Assembly: GCA_030840805.1 (NCBI GenBank)
Contig: JAVEDU010000054.1
Coordinates: 1 to 64,000, forward strand
From: Actinomycetota bacterium
GTDB lineage: Bacteria; Actinomycetota; Actinomycetes; Mycobacteriales; HKI-0501
DNA length: 64,000 nucleotides
Direction: 5' to 3'
Shown here: positions 1-10,171 of the stretch, piece after piece
How positions within the stretch are numbered: the stretch's first letter is position 1
Layout: each line of letters begins with the position of its first letter
Notes under the pieces: model-generated
What the model saw: only the letters and a program-made list of their open reading frames with translations
What the model was told of the DNA's origin: nothing
Database searches by the model: none
Position numbers and translations under genes: made by a program

Positions 1-20
1 CCAAAACCCCATGATCAACG
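1..20. repeat. One arm of a dispersed GATCA-type palindromic repeat
   Basis: The first 20 bases, CCAAAACCCCATGATCAACG, recur as the exact reverse complement at 31645-31664 and again, minus the first three bases, at 31689-31705. At 31.6 kb the two arms form a perfect 17-bp hairpin, so this copy is probably the right arm of the same element, cut by the window edge. It lies 12 bases beyond the ctaA stop codon, so it may act as that gene's transcript end. Confidence 0.6.
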
Positions 21-32
21 CGGGGGAGGGGC

Positions 33-980
33 TCAACGCGGGGTGCGGGTCAGCTCCGGGGCGGCCACGAGGTCGTCCACCGGCGTCGCGCTCCGGACCC
101 GCAGCGCGAACAGGGGCCGCAGCGCCGCCACCCACAGGATCATCGCCCCGGCGACGTGCGCGGCCACCAGCGCGATCGGCAGCCCGGTGAAGTACTGGAC
201 GTACCCGATCGTGCCCTGCGCCAGCTCGACCACCAGCAGCACCACCATGGCGCGGCGGACGCGGTCCGGCGCCCCGAGCCCCCGCAGCGTGAGCACGGCC
301 GCGACGGTGAGGCCGATCAGCAGGAACACGGCGTCCGCGTGCAGCTGGCTGACCGTCTCCGGCGCGAAGCCCATCCGCCCCGCCGCCGGGTCGCCGGCAT
401 GCGGGCCGGAGCCGGTCACCACGGTCCCGAGCGCGAGCGTCACCAGCGCCGCGGCCACCACGGCCCGCACCAGGGCGCGCGCGGCCGGCGGCGCCTGCCA
501 CACGCGCGCCTCGTCGCCGGTCTCGCGGACCCGTACCCACAGCGCGTACGCGAGGTAGGTGAGCCCCACGGAGAGCAGGAAGTGGGCCGCGACCGTCCAC
601 GGGTTCAGGCCGGTGAGGACGGTGATGCCGCCGAGGAGCGCGTTGGCGAAGATGCCGCCGAAGATGCCCAGCGCCAGTGTCAGCAGCGGGGTACGGCGGG
701 GGCGCAGCAGCAGGGCGAGCACGATCGCGATCAGCGGCACCGCCGCGACGACGAACGTGAGCAGCCGGTTGCCGAACTCCACGTACCCGTGGATGCCCAG
801 CTCGGCGTGGTTCGTCAGCTTGCCGGGGGAGCACTCCGGCCAGGTCGGGCAGCCGAGCCCGGACGCGGTGAGCCGGACGACGGCCCCGGTCAGCACGATC
901 GCGGCGTTGGTCACGACCGCGGCGAGCGCCGCCCAGGTGAGCCCGCGAAGGACGCGGCCGGTACCCACGGTCACTCCCAT
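33..980 (-). CDS. ctaA: Heme A synthase CtaA/COX15
   Basis: The 315-residue membrane protein hydroxylates and oxidises the C8 methyl of heme O to give heme A for the aa3-type cytochrome oxidase. It shows the family pattern of about eight hydrophobic helices, a Cys-containing first loop (GLGCPTWPEC) and His residues inside helices (NHAELGIHGYVEFGNR, AAHFLLS, QLHAD, AAHVAG). I chose ATG at 980 because the reading frame upstream is low-complexity Arg/Ala sequence lying antisense to the permease gene. It overlaps the upstream permease by 10 bases, so the three minus-strand genes form one operon, as in M. tuberculosis Rv1456c-Rv1458c. The extreme C-terminus is short and the gene looks complete. 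Confidence 0.95.
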   Translation of the reverse strand: MGVTVGTGRVLRGLTWAALAAVVTNAAIVLTGAVVRLTASGLGCPTWPECSPGKLTNHAELGIHGYVEFGNRLLTFVVAAVPLIAIVLALLLRPRRTPLLTLALGIFGGIFANALLGGITVLTGLNPWTVAAHFLLSVGLTYLAYALWVRVRETGDEARVWQAPPAARALVRAVVAAALVTLALGTVVTGSGPHAGDPAAGRMGFAPETVSQLHADAVFLLIGLTVAAVLTLRGLGAPDRVRRAMVVLLVVELAQGTIGYVQYFTGLPIALVAAHVAGAMILWVAALRPLFALRVRSATPVDDLVAAPELTRTPR

Positions 981-1747
981 CGGAACCAGCGTGCGGCCGC
1001 GGCGATCGAGCCGACCGCCCACACGGCGAGGACCACCCAGACGCGGGCCGGGCCCGTGCCACCGTGCTCCAGCACCGAGCGGAGCCCGTCGACGAGCGCG
1101 TTGACGGGCAGGAACTCCAGGGTGCGCCCGATCCCGGGCGGCAGCGCGAACATCACGCCACCGACCGCCAGCATGAGCAGGTACACCAGGTTCGCGCCGG
1201 CAAGCGTCGCCTCGGCCCGCAGCGTTCCGGCCATCAGCAGCGCGAGGCCGGAGAACGACGCCGCGCCGAGCAGCAGCAGCCCGAGCGCCGCGGGCAGTCC
1301 GCCGACGGCCGGCCGCCATCCCAGCAGGAGGGCCACCACCGCGATGACGGCCACCTGCAACACGATGACGGCGAGGACCGCGAGCGTCTTGGCGACCAGC
1401 AGGTCGCGGCGGGACAGCGCGGACGCGCCGAGCCGCTTGAGCACGCCGTAGGAGCGCTCGAAGCCCGTGGAGATCGCCTGCCCGGTGAACGCCGTCGACA
1501 TGACGGCGAGGGCGAGGACGCCGGGCGCGAGGAAGGCCACCCGGTCGCCGCCGGGCAGGCGCACGACGGAGGTCTGGGACACGCCGACGAGCAGCAGGAC
1601 CGGGATGACCAGCGTCAGCAGCAGCGACTCGCCGCGGCGGAGCGTCAGCCGGACCTCCATCGCGGTCTGCGCGGCCAGCATCCGGCCCAGCGGCGCGCGG
1701 CCGGGGGCGGGGACGAAGGTCCTGGTGGACGTCACGGTTCTCGTCAC
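971..1747 (-). CDS. ABC-2 type transporter permease
   Basis: This 258-residue integral membrane protein has six predicted hydrophobic segments and the ABC-2 signature region (GVLKRLGASALSRRDLLVAKTLAV). It is the membrane half of an exporter with the ATPase encoded immediately upstream. The GTG start at 1747 gives a GTGA overlap with the ATPase stop; the open frame extends further upstream but only antisense-like sequence is found there. The orthologous position next to ctaA is conserved in actinobacteria (Rv1457c), but the substrate is not established. A link to heme or oxidase assembly is only suggested by the neighbourhood. Confidence 0.9.
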   Translation of the reverse strand: MTRTVTSTRTFVPAPGRAPLGRMLAAQTAMEVRLTLRRGESLLLTLVIPVLLLVGVSQTSVVRLPGGDRVAFLAPGVLALAVMSTAFTGQAISTGFERSYGVLKRLGASALSRRDLLVAKTLAVLAVIVLQVAVIAVVALLLGWRPAVGGLPAALGLLLLGAASFSGLALLMAGTLRAEATLAGANLVYLLMLAVGGVMFALPPGIGRTLEFLPVNALVDGLRSVLEHGGTGPARVWVVLAVWAVGSIAAAARWFRWE

Positions 1748-2667
1748 GGTCGCAGCTCCCGGCCGGTCAGGTCGAGGAACACATCCTCGAGCGTCCGCCG
1801 GCCGATCCGCAGGTCCCCGACCAGGGCGCCGTGCGTGGCGCACCACGCGGTCACCCCGGCGAGCACCTCGGGTGTCATCCGGCCGCCGATCAGGTACTCG
1901 CCTTGCCGCGGCTCGCTCGCCACGAGACCCTCCGGCAGGGCGTGGAGCAGTTCCCCGAGCGGCAGGCCGGGGGTGGCGGTGAACCGCAGCTGCTCGTCCG
2001 CGCCGGCCGCGGTCAGCTCGGCCGGCGAGCCGGCCGCCACGACGCGCCCCGAGTCGAGGATGACGACGTGGTCGGCCAGGTGCTCGGCCTCGTCGAGGAA
2101 GTGGGTGGTGAGCAGCACCGAGACGCCGTCGGCGCGCAGCTCGGAGACGAGGTCCCAGGTCGCGCGGCGGGCCTGCGGGTCCATCCCGGCGGTCGGCTCG
2201 TCCAGGAACACCAGCTCGGGGCGGCCCACCAGCGCCATCGCCAGCGAGAGGCGCTGCTTCTCCCCGCCCGACAGCCGCCGGTACGGGGTGCGCGCGACGC
2301 CGCCGAGGCCGAGGCGCTCGGTGAGCATCGCGGTGTCGAGCGGCCGGGCGGCGAACGAGGCGACCAGCGACAGCGCCTCGGCGGCCCGCGCCCCGGGGTA
2401 CACGCCGCCGCTCTGCAGCATCACGCCGATCCGGGGGGTCAGGTCGTCGTGGTCGGCGACCGGGTCGAGGCCGAGGACCCGGACGGTGCCCGCGTCGGGG
2501 CGCCGGTAGCCCTCGCAGATCTCGACGGTGGTCGTCTTGCCGGCACCGTTGGGCCCGAGCAGGGCGAGCACCTGGCCGCGCGGGAGGCTGAACGTCGCGC
2601 CGTCCACGGCCGTCGTACGGCCGTACCGCTGCACGAGGTCGGTGACCTCGACGGCGGGGGAGTCCAT
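1744..2667 (-). CDS. ABC transporter ATP-binding protein
   Basis: A 307-residue ATPase of the DrrA-like ABC-2 exporter class. Walker A is GPNGAGKTT, the signature is LSGGEKQRLSLA and Walker B is LVFLDEPTAGMD, followed by the switch His (LLTTHFLDEA). The C-terminal 90 residues form the extra domain usual in this class. ATG at 2667 is chosen because a -10-like TAGAGT lies seven bases upstream, implying a leaderless message. It is the first gene of the ATPase-permease-ctaA operon and is divergent from sufR. Confidence 0.92.
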   Translation of the reverse strand: MDSPAVEVTDLVQRYGRTTAVDGATFSLPRGQVLALLGPNGAGKTTTVEICEGYRRPDAGTVRVLGLDPVADHDDLTPRIGVMLQSGGVYPGARAAEALSLVASFAARPLDTAMLTERLGLGGVARTPYRRLSGGEKQRLSLAMALVGRPELVFLDEPTAGMDPQARRATWDLVSELRADGVSVLLTTHFLDEAEHLADHVVILDSGRVVAAGSPAELTAAGADEQLRFTATPGLPLGELLHALPEGLVASEPRQGEYLIGGRMTPEVLAGVTAWCATHGALVGDLRIGRRTLEDVFLDLTGRELRP

Positions 2668-2674
2668 GCTGACG

Positions 2675-2692
2675 ACTCTACGGTGCGTAGAG
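2675..2692 (-). promoter_or_regulatory. Leaderless promoter with overlapping 7-bp palindrome
   Basis: On the minus strand TAGAGT (2675-2680) matches a -10 box and ends seven bases before the ATPase ATG. It is overlapped by the perfect inverted repeat CTCTACG-GTG-CGTAGAG (2676-2692). A protein bound there would block the promoter, so this is a candidate operator. The regulator is unknown; divergent SufR is the nearest candidate but its own promoter carries a different palindrome. Confidence 0.5.
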
Positions 2693-2774
2693 GAGCCTCC
2701 TGCCGCCCGCCCGCACAAGGGTGCCCCACGTCACGCGACCCGACCCCGCCGGGTGCTCGCCAGCGGAGCGGAAA

Positions 2775-2792
2775 TTACGTAACATAGGCGTT
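2775..2792 (+). promoter_or_regulatory. sufR promoter, leaderless, with TTACGTAA palindrome
   Basis: TAACAT at 2780-2785 fits a -10 box, and the GTG start of sufR follows after seven bases, so the mRNA probably begins at or next to the start codon. The palindrome TTACGTAA (2775-2782) overlaps the -10 box and is a candidate SufR operator. Autorepression of suf operons by SufR is known in mycobacteria and Streptomyces; this particular site is inference. Confidence 0.5.
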
Positions 2793-3521
2793 GTGAAAAG
2801 TGCGCAGGCCGTACGGCCGGACCGGGCGACCGAGAGTCGCACCCGGGACCGGGTCGCCCGCCTGCTCCTGGAGCTGGGCCCGCAGACCGCGGCCGCACTG
2901 TCGGAGCGACTGGGGATGGGACCCGCCGGGGTCCGCCGGCACCTCGACGCGATGCTCGCCGACGGCCTGGTGGAGGGTCGTGAGCAGCCCGTGCGCGGAC
3001 AGCGGGGACGAGGGCGCCCCGCTCGGGCGTTCGGTCTCACCGAGACCGGTCGCAGCCGGTTCCCGCACACGTACGACGATCTGGCCACCGCCGCGCTCCG
3101 CACGCTGGCGCGGCACGGCGGGGTCGACGCGATCGCGGAGTTCGCCGCCGAGCGGGTCGCGCAGCTGGAGGTCCGCTGCCGGGCCGCGATGGACCAGGCC
3201 GGTACCGACTCGCTGGCACGCGCCGAGGCCCTCGCCGAGGCACTCTCCGTCGAGGGCTACGCTGCCAGCGCGTCCGCGATCGCGACCGGCGGCCAGCTTT
3301 GCCAGCACCACTGCCCGGTGGCGCACGTCGCCGCCGAGTTCCCCCAGCTCTGCGAGGCCGAGACCGCGGTCATCGGCCGCTTGATCGGAAGCCACGTCCA
3401 GCGGCTGGCCACCATCGCCCACGGCGACGGGGTGTGCACGACGCACATTCCTTCGTCGGAGCGCACGACGCACGATGACCTGACCATCACCACCGCCCGT
3501 TCCGGGAGGACCTTCGTATGA
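2793..3521 (+). CDS. sufR: Iron-sulfur cluster-sensing repressor SufR
   Basis: A 242-residue DeoR/ArsR-like winged-helix regulator. The N-terminal HTH is at about residues 19-60 ([21 protein letters not shown]) and the C-terminal half carries four cysteines, C170-x3-C174-x12-C187-x27-C215, suited to binding an Fe-S cluster. Family members sense Fe-S status and repress the suf operon. GTG at 2793 is preferred because it directly follows a -10 box. The last codons overlap the ATG of sufB (ATGA), so regulator and scaffold are coupled. This corresponds to Rv1460. Confidence 0.93.
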   Translation: MKSAQAVRPDRATESRTRDRVARLLLELGPQTAAALSERLGMGPAGVRRHLDAMLADGLVEGREQPVRGQRGRGRPARAFGLTETGRSRFPHTYDDLATAALRTLARHGGVDAIAEFAAERVAQLEVRCRAAMDQAGTDSLARAEALAEALSVEGYAASASAIATGGQLCQHHCPVAHVAAEFPQLCEAETAVIGRLIGSHVQRLATIAHGDGVCTTHIPSSERTTHDDLTITTARSGRTFV

Positions 3522-4951
3522 CGACCACGCCCGAGACCCCTGTGCTGACCCAGGACGAGCAGATCGCCCAATTGGGCAACTACGCGTTCGGCTGGTCGGA
3601 CTCCGACCTGGCGGGCTCCACCGCGCGCCGGGGCATCAACGAGGACGTGGTCCGCAACATCTCGGCGCTGAAGAGCGAGCCCCAGTGGATGCTCGACATG
3701 CGCCTCAAGGGTCTGCGCCTCTTCGGCAAGAAGCCCATGCCGACCTGGGGCAGCGACCTCGACGGCATCGACTTCGACAACATCAAGTACTTCGTGCGCT
3801 CCACCGAGAAGCAGGCCACCACGTGGGACGACCTGCCCGAGGACATCAAGAACACGTACGACCGGCTCGGCATCCCGGAGGCGGAGAAGCAGCGCCTCGT
3901 GTCCGGTGTCGCGGCGCAGTACGAGTCCGAGGTCGTCTACCACAAGATCCGTGAGGACCTCGAGGAGCAGGGCGTCATCTTCCTCGACACCGACACGGGC
4001 CTGCGCGAGCACCCGGAGCTGTTCAAGGAGTACTTCGGCTCGGTCATCCCGGTCGGCGACAACAAGTTCGCCGCCCTGAACACCTCGGTGTGGTCCGGCG
4101 GCTCCTTCATCTACGTGCCGAAGGGCGTGCACGTCGAGATCCCGCTGCAGGCGTACTTCCGCATCAACACCGAGAACATGGGCCAGTTCGAGCGGACGCT
4201 GATCATCGTCGACGAGGGTGCCTACGTGCACTACGTCGAGGGCTGCACGGCGCCGATCTACAAGTCGGACTCCCTGCACTCCGCCGTCGTCGAGATCGTC
4301 GTGAAGAAGAACGCGCGCTGCCGGTACACGACCATCCAGAACTGGTCGAACAACGTGTACAACCTCGTCACCAAGCGGGCCGTCGCCCACGAGGGCGCGA
4401 CGATGGAGTGGGTCGACGGCAACATCGGCTCCAAGGTCACGATGAAGTACCCGGCCGTGTACATGGTCGGCGAGCACGCCAAGGGCGAGGTCCTGTCGAT
4501 CGCGTTCGCGGGCGAGGGCCAGCACCAGGACGCCGGGGCCAAGATGGTCCACGCGGCGCCGAACACCTCCTCGACGATCATCAGCAAGTCGGTCGCCCGG
4601 GGCGGCGGCCGGACCTCCTACCGCGGGCTCGTGCAGATCCAGGAGGGCGCGCACGGCTCCCGGTCGACCGTGAAGTGCGACGCGCTGCTCGTCGACCAGA
4701 TCAGCCGCTCGGACACCTACCCCTATGTCGACGTCCGCGAGGACGACGTGTCGATGGGGCACGAGGCCACGGTGTCGAAGGTCAGCGAGGACCAGCTGTT
4801 CTACCTCATGTCCCGCGGGATGGAGGAGGACGAGGCCATGGCGATGATCGTGCGCGGCTTCGTCGAGCCGATCGCCCGTGAGCTGCCGATGGAGTACGCC
4901 CTGGAGCTCAACCGCCTGATCGAGCTGCAGATGGAGGGCGCGGTCGGCTGA
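3518..4951 (+). CDS. sufB: Fe-S cluster assembly scaffold SufB
   Basis: A 477-residue SufB, the scaffold subunit of the SufBC2D complex on which iron-sulfur clusters are built in the cytosol. The beta-helix core region is well conserved ([20 protein letters not shown] and [11 protein letters not shown]), as is the C-terminal segment [22 protein letters not shown] shared with SufD. Unlike the M. tuberculosis orthologue Rv1461 it is one uninterrupted protein with no intein. ATG overlaps the sufR stop codon. A 47-base gap separates it from sufD. Confidence 0.97.
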   Translation: MTTTPETPVLTQDEQIAQLGNYAFGWSDSDLAGSTARRGINEDVVRNISALKSEPQWMLDMRLKGLRLFGKKPMPTWGSDLDGIDFDNIKYFVRSTEKQATTWDDLPEDIKNTYDRLGIPEAEKQRLVSGVAAQYESEVVYHKIREDLEEQGVIFLDTDTGLREHPELFKEYFGSVIPVGDNKFAALNTSVWSGGSFIYVPKGVHVEIPLQAYFRINTENMGQFERTLIIVDEGAYVHYVEGCTAPIYKSDSLHSAVVEIVVKKNARCRYTTIQNWSNNVYNLVTKRAVAHEGATMEWVDGNIGSKVTMKYPAVYMVGEHAKGEVLSIAFAGEGQHQDAGAKMVHAAPNTSSTIISKSVARGGGRTSYRGLVQIQEGAHGSRSTVKCDALLVDQISRSDTYPYVDVREDDVSMGHEATVSKVSEDQLFYLMSRGMEEDEAMAMIVRGFVEPIARELPMEYALELNRLIELQMEGAVG

Positions 4952-4998
4952 TCGCCGCCCCGTCCCCGTCCCACGAAACCCACGGAGAACACCTCAAC

Positions 4999-6171
4999 AT
5001 GACCACCCAGGTCCCGGTCCGCGCCGACGAGGCCGGCACGGAACAGCCCCACGATGCCCGCGTGACGGTTGTGCGGTCGTATGCCGCCGCCGACTTCCCG
5101 ATCCCGAACGGGCGCGAGGAGGAGTGGCGCTTCACTCCGCTCACGCAGCTCACCGGACTCCTCGACGGCTCGGCCAAGCCGGCCGCCGAGACCCCGGAGC
5201 ACGTCATCGGCGCGCTGCCGGCCGGCGTGACGACGGAGCGGGTCTTCCGCGACGACCCGCGGGTCGGTGCGGTGCTCCTGCCGTTCGACCGGGCCAGCGC
5301 CGTGGCGTACGGCGAGGCCGCCGACGCCCTGGTGGTCAGCGTCGCCCGCAACGCGGTCGTCGGGACGCCGGTCGTGATCGGCGTCCGCGGCCGTGGCGGC
5401 GACGGTGCCTCGTACGGCCACACGGTCGTCGAGGTCGGCGACGGGGCCGAGGTCACGATCGTCCTGGACCACACCGGCGCGGCGACGCTGTCGGACAACG
5501 TGGAGATCAGCGTCGGCGCCAACGCGTCGCTGACGTTCGTCACCGTGCAGGACTTCGACCGCGGCTCGGTCCACCTCCAGCACCAGCGGACGCGGCTCGC
5601 GGCCGACGCCCGGCTCCACCATGTCGCGGTCTCCCTCGGCGGCGACCTGGTCCGGCAGTACACCTCGGTGGACTACGCCGGCCGGGGCGGCGACGCCGAG
5701 GCGATCGGCATCTACTTCGCCGACGCGGGCCAGCACATCGAGCACCGGCTGCTCGTGGACCACTCGGTCCCCGACTGCCGCAGCAACGTGGTGTACCGCG
5801 GGGCGCTGCAGGGCGACGACGCGCACACCGTCTGGGTCGGGGACGTCGTGATCCGCGCCGAGGCGACCGGTACCGACACGTACGAGATCAACCGCAACCT
5901 GCTCCTGTCGGACGGAGCGCGCGCGGACTCGGTGCCGAACCTGGAGATCGAGACCGGGGAGATCGCCGGCGCGGGCCACGCGAGCGCGACCGGCCGCTTC
6001 GACGACGAACAGCTCTTCTATCTGATGTCCCGGGGAGTCCCGGCCGAGGAGGCCCGCCGGCTCGTGGTGCGCGGCTTCTTCGCCGAGCTGCTGAACCGCA
6101 TCCCCGTCCCGGAGCTCCGCGACCGGCTGCTGGCCACCATCGAGGGGCGGCTGTCGGAGGCTGGTGCCTGA
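4999..6171 (+). CDS. sufD: Fe-S cluster assembly protein SufD
   Basis: A 390-residue SufD, partner of SufB in the SufBC2D scaffold. It has the expected acidic N-terminal part, the repetitive beta-helix (HIEHRLLVDHSVPDCRSNVVYRG) and a C-terminal helical segment [23 protein letters not shown] like that of SufB. ATG at 4999 follows a short A-rich stretch. The stop codon overlaps the next ATG by one base (TGATG), so the Rieske protein is translationally coupled. Confidence 0.95.
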   Translation: MTTQVPVRADEAGTEQPHDARVTVVRSYAAADFPIPNGREEEWRFTPLTQLTGLLDGSAKPAAETPEHVIGALPAGVTTERVFRDDPRVGAVLLPFDRASAVAYGEAADALVVSVARNAVVGTPVVIGVRGRGGDGASYGHTVVEVGDGAEVTIVLDHTGAATLSDNVEISVGANASLTFVTVQDFDRGSVHLQHQRTRLAADARLHHVAVSLGGDLVRQYTSVDYAGRGGDAEAIGIYFADAGQHIEHRLLVDHSVPDCRSNVVYRGALQGDDAHTVWVGDVVIRAEATGTDTYEINRNLLLSDGARADSVPNLEIETGEIAGAGHASATGRFDDEQLFYLMSRGVPAEEARRLVVRGFFAELLNRIPVPELRDRLLATIEGRLSEAGA

Positions 6172-6529
6172 TGGCGGACGACTGGATCCGCGTCGCCGCG
6201 GTCGACGAGGTGCCGGAGGGCACCGTGAAGGCCGTGGAGGCCGGCAGCACCCCGGTCGCGGTCGTGCACACCTGCGGTGAGTGGTTCGCCGTGGAAGACG
6301 TCTGCTCGCACGCCAACGTCGCGCTGAGCGAGGGCGAGGTCGAGGGCTGCACGCTGGAGTGCTGGCTCCACGGCTCCCGCTTCGACCTCCGCACCGGCAA
6401 GCCCAGCGGCCCGCCGGCCACCGAGCCGGTCCCTGTCTATGCGGTCCGGGTGCAGGGCGGCGACGTGTACGTCTCGCTCACCACCGGACCCGACTCTGCC
6501 AACACCGTTTCGAACCAGGAGCCCACCTC

Positions 6530-6533
<4 letters not shown>
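6171..6533 (+). CDS. Rieske [2Fe-2S] ferredoxin of the suf operon
   Basis: A 120-residue bacterial Rieske-type ferredoxin. Ligands are C45-x-H47 (CSH) and C64-x2-H67 (CWLH), followed by GSRFDLRTGKP. It sits between sufD and sufC, overlapping both, a placement also found in other actinobacterial suf operons but missing from the M. tuberculosis one. Electron delivery for cluster assembly is the likely role; this is inferred from the operon and not shown by the sequence. The C-terminal 20 residues are a polar tail. Confidence 0.93.
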
Positions 6534-8571
<2,038 letters not shown>

Positions 8572-8584
8572 GGGACGCGACCTG

Positions 8585-9052
8585 ATGCAGATGGAATCGC
8601 TGTACCAGGAGATCATCCTGGACCACTACAAGCATCCGCACGGGCGCGGCCTCCGCGACCCGTTCGGCGCCGAGGTGCACCACGTCAACCCGACGTGCGG
8701 TGACGAGATCACCCTGCGCGTGCAGCTCGGCGGTACCGACGCGGAGGCGAAGGTCGAGGACGTCTCGTACGACGGCCAGGGCTGCTCGATCAGCCAGGCC
8801 TCGGCCTCCGTGCTGTACGAGCTGCTGGTGGGCAAGACGGTCGGCGAGGCCCTCGCGGTGTCCGAGGAGTTCCGGACGCTGATGCAGGGACGTGGGAAGG
8901 TCGAACCCGACGAGGATGTGCTGGAGGACGCCGTGGCGTTCGCCGGTGTGGCGAAGTACCCGGCGCGGGTCAAGTGCGCGCTGCTCAGCTGGATGGCGTT
9001 CAAGGACGCGACCGCTCAGGCGGTTGGCGCGGAGACCGGAGGTACCCCGTGA
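8585..9052 (+). CDS. sufU: Zinc-dependent sulfurtransferase SufU
   Basis: A 155-residue SufU of the IscU-like fold. Ligand residues C38 and D40 (PTCGDE), C67 (GQGCSIS) and C131 (VKCALLSW) are all present; in Gram-positive SufU these bind zinc and accept persulfide from SufS. Two in-frame ATGs lie six bases apart (MQM); the first is given. It ends in a GTGA overlap with the DUF59 gene. Confidence 0.95.
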   Translation: MQMESLYQEIILDHYKHPHGRGLRDPFGAEVHHVNPTCGDEITLRVQLGGTDAEAKVEDVSYDGQGCSISQASASVLYELLVGKTVGEALAVSEEFRTLMQGRGKVEPDEDVLEDAVAFAGVAKYPARVKCALLSWMAFKDATAQAVGAETGGTP

Positions 9053-9432
9053 GCGAGGATACTGTGCAGGCCCCGACGCCGGAGGAGTCCGCGGGAGTGG
9101 TCGCGGCGTCGACCGGCGTGGCGACGGCCGAGGACGTCGAGGAGGCCATGCGTGACGTGGTCGACCCCGAACTGGGGATCAACGTCGTCGACCTCGGCCT
9201 CGTGTACGGCGTCCACGTCGACCAGGAGAACATCGCGACGCTGGACATGACGCTGACCTCGGCGGCCTGCCCGCTGACCGACGTCATCGAGGACCAGACC
9301 CGCAGCGCCCTCACCGGTGGTGGGCTGGTGCAGGACTTCCGGATCAACTGGGTCTGGATGCCGCCGTGGGGCCCCGACAAGATCACCGAGGACGGTCGCG
9401 ACCAGCTCCGCGCCCTCGGGTTCAACGTCTGA
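9049..9432 (+). CDS. SufT-like DUF59/MIP18 iron-sulfur protein
   Basis: A 127-residue protein of the DUF59 (PaaD/MIP18) family, orthologous in position to Rv1466. Motifs are DPELGINVVDLGLVY and the conserved cysteine in TSAACPLTD. The C-terminal WMPPWGPDKIT is typical. Family members help mature or deliver Fe-S clusters. Being last in the suf operon with a four-base overlap, it is surely co-expressed with sufU. The first 30 residues are a variable extension. Confidence 0.92.
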   Translation: MSEDTVQAPTPEESAGVVAASTGVATAEDVEEAMRDVVDPELGINVVDLGLVYGVHVDQENIATLDMTLTSAACPLTDVIEDQTRSALTGGGLVQDFRINWVWMPPWGPDKITEDGRDQLRALGFNV

Positions 9433-9456
9433 CCCCCTCGCCGCCTCCTCCCGTGA

Positions 9457-9500
9457 CCACCCCCGGTTCCTCGTCGCTGGAGCGCGAGGAACCGGTGGTG
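9457..9500 (+). terminator. Hairpin ending the suf operon
   Basis: Arms CCGGTTCCTCG (9463-9473) and CGAGGAACCGG (9485-9495) pair perfectly with an 11-base loop, and outer CCACC/GGTGG can extend the stem. It begins about 25 bases after the suf operon's last stop codon. No U-tract follows, as is common in actinobacteria. Confidence 0.6.
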
Positions 9501-9520
9501 GCCACGGGGCCGGGGCCCGG

Positions 9521-10171
9521 GTGAGCGCCCGCCCCGCGGCCGGGGGCGGCCGGTGGGTCGAGGTGCCCGCGGAGCGGCTGACCCGGTGGTTCGACGGGTT
9601 CGCCGAGCGGCACGGCCCGTTCGAGGCCTCGGCGACACCGGAGGTCGTCACGGTGACCGCGGCCGACGGGGCCGTCGCCGAGTGTCACGTTCCCTTTCCG
9701 CCGCTGGTCGGCTCCGGGGGAGTGCTCACCTCGCTGGGCGCGCACGCGCGTGCCGATCGGCGGGTCGGGGTGCTGCTCGTGCGGCTCGGCGGCTTCTCGA
9801 CGGGGGTCTTTGCCGGCACCGAGCTGGTGGCGTCCAAGACCGACAGCCGGCCCGTGCACGGCCGGAACCGGGCGGGCGGCTCGTCGTCGGGCCGGTTCGC
9901 CCGGCGCCGCGAGGGGCAGGCCCGCCACGCCCTCGAGGTGGCCGCGGACACCGCCGTCCGCGTCCTGCTGCCCCACGCCGGGACGCTGGACGCCGTGGTC
10001 ACCGGCGGGGACCACTCGGCCGTCGACGCCGTGCTGGCCGACCCCCGGCTCGCCCCGCTGCGGCCCCTGGTGACCGGGCCGTTCCTCCCCGTACCGGACC
10101 CGAAGCGGGCCGTGCTCGACACCGCCCCGAGCCTCTATCGCACGGTACGGATCCGCGTCATCGACCCGTGA
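9521..10171 (+). CDS. Actinobacterial Vms1-like release factor homologue (acVLRF1)
   Basis: A 216-residue protein resembling the VLRF1 domain of eukaryotic Vms1/ANKZF1, which cleaves peptidyl-tRNA on stalled, split ribosomes. The supporting features are the central strand VGVLLVRLGGFSTGVF, a catalytic-loop region HGRNRAGGSSSGRFARRR at residues 113-130, and GPFLPVPDPKR near the end. In related proteins the loop after Gly-Gly carries a glutamine; here it reads GGSSSGRF, without one. GTG at 9521 follows the suf terminator; the frame upstream is open but reads through the hairpin. It converges with the metallopeptidase, overlapping by 14 bases. Confidence 0.75.
   Translation: MSARPAAGGGRWVEVPAERLTRWFDGFAERHGPFEASATPEVVTVTAADGAVAECHVPFPPLVGSGGVLTSLGAHARADRRVGVLLVRLGGFSTGVFAGTELVASKTDSRPVHGRNRAGGSSSGRFARRREGQARHALEVAADTAVRVLLPHAGTLDAVVTGGDHSAVDAVLADPRLAPLRPLVTGPFLPVPDPKRAVLDTAPSLYRTVRIRVIDP

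Noticed and set aside
33-1451. Long open frames on the plus strand over ctaA and the ABC genes
   Set aside because: They are rich in Arg, Ala and Gly with no motifs, and the minus strand encodes clear membrane proteins. High G/C third positions create such frames.
3518-4951. Intein in SufB, as in M. tuberculosis
   Set aside because: The protein is 477 residues of continuous SufB sequence with no insertion or splicing motifs.
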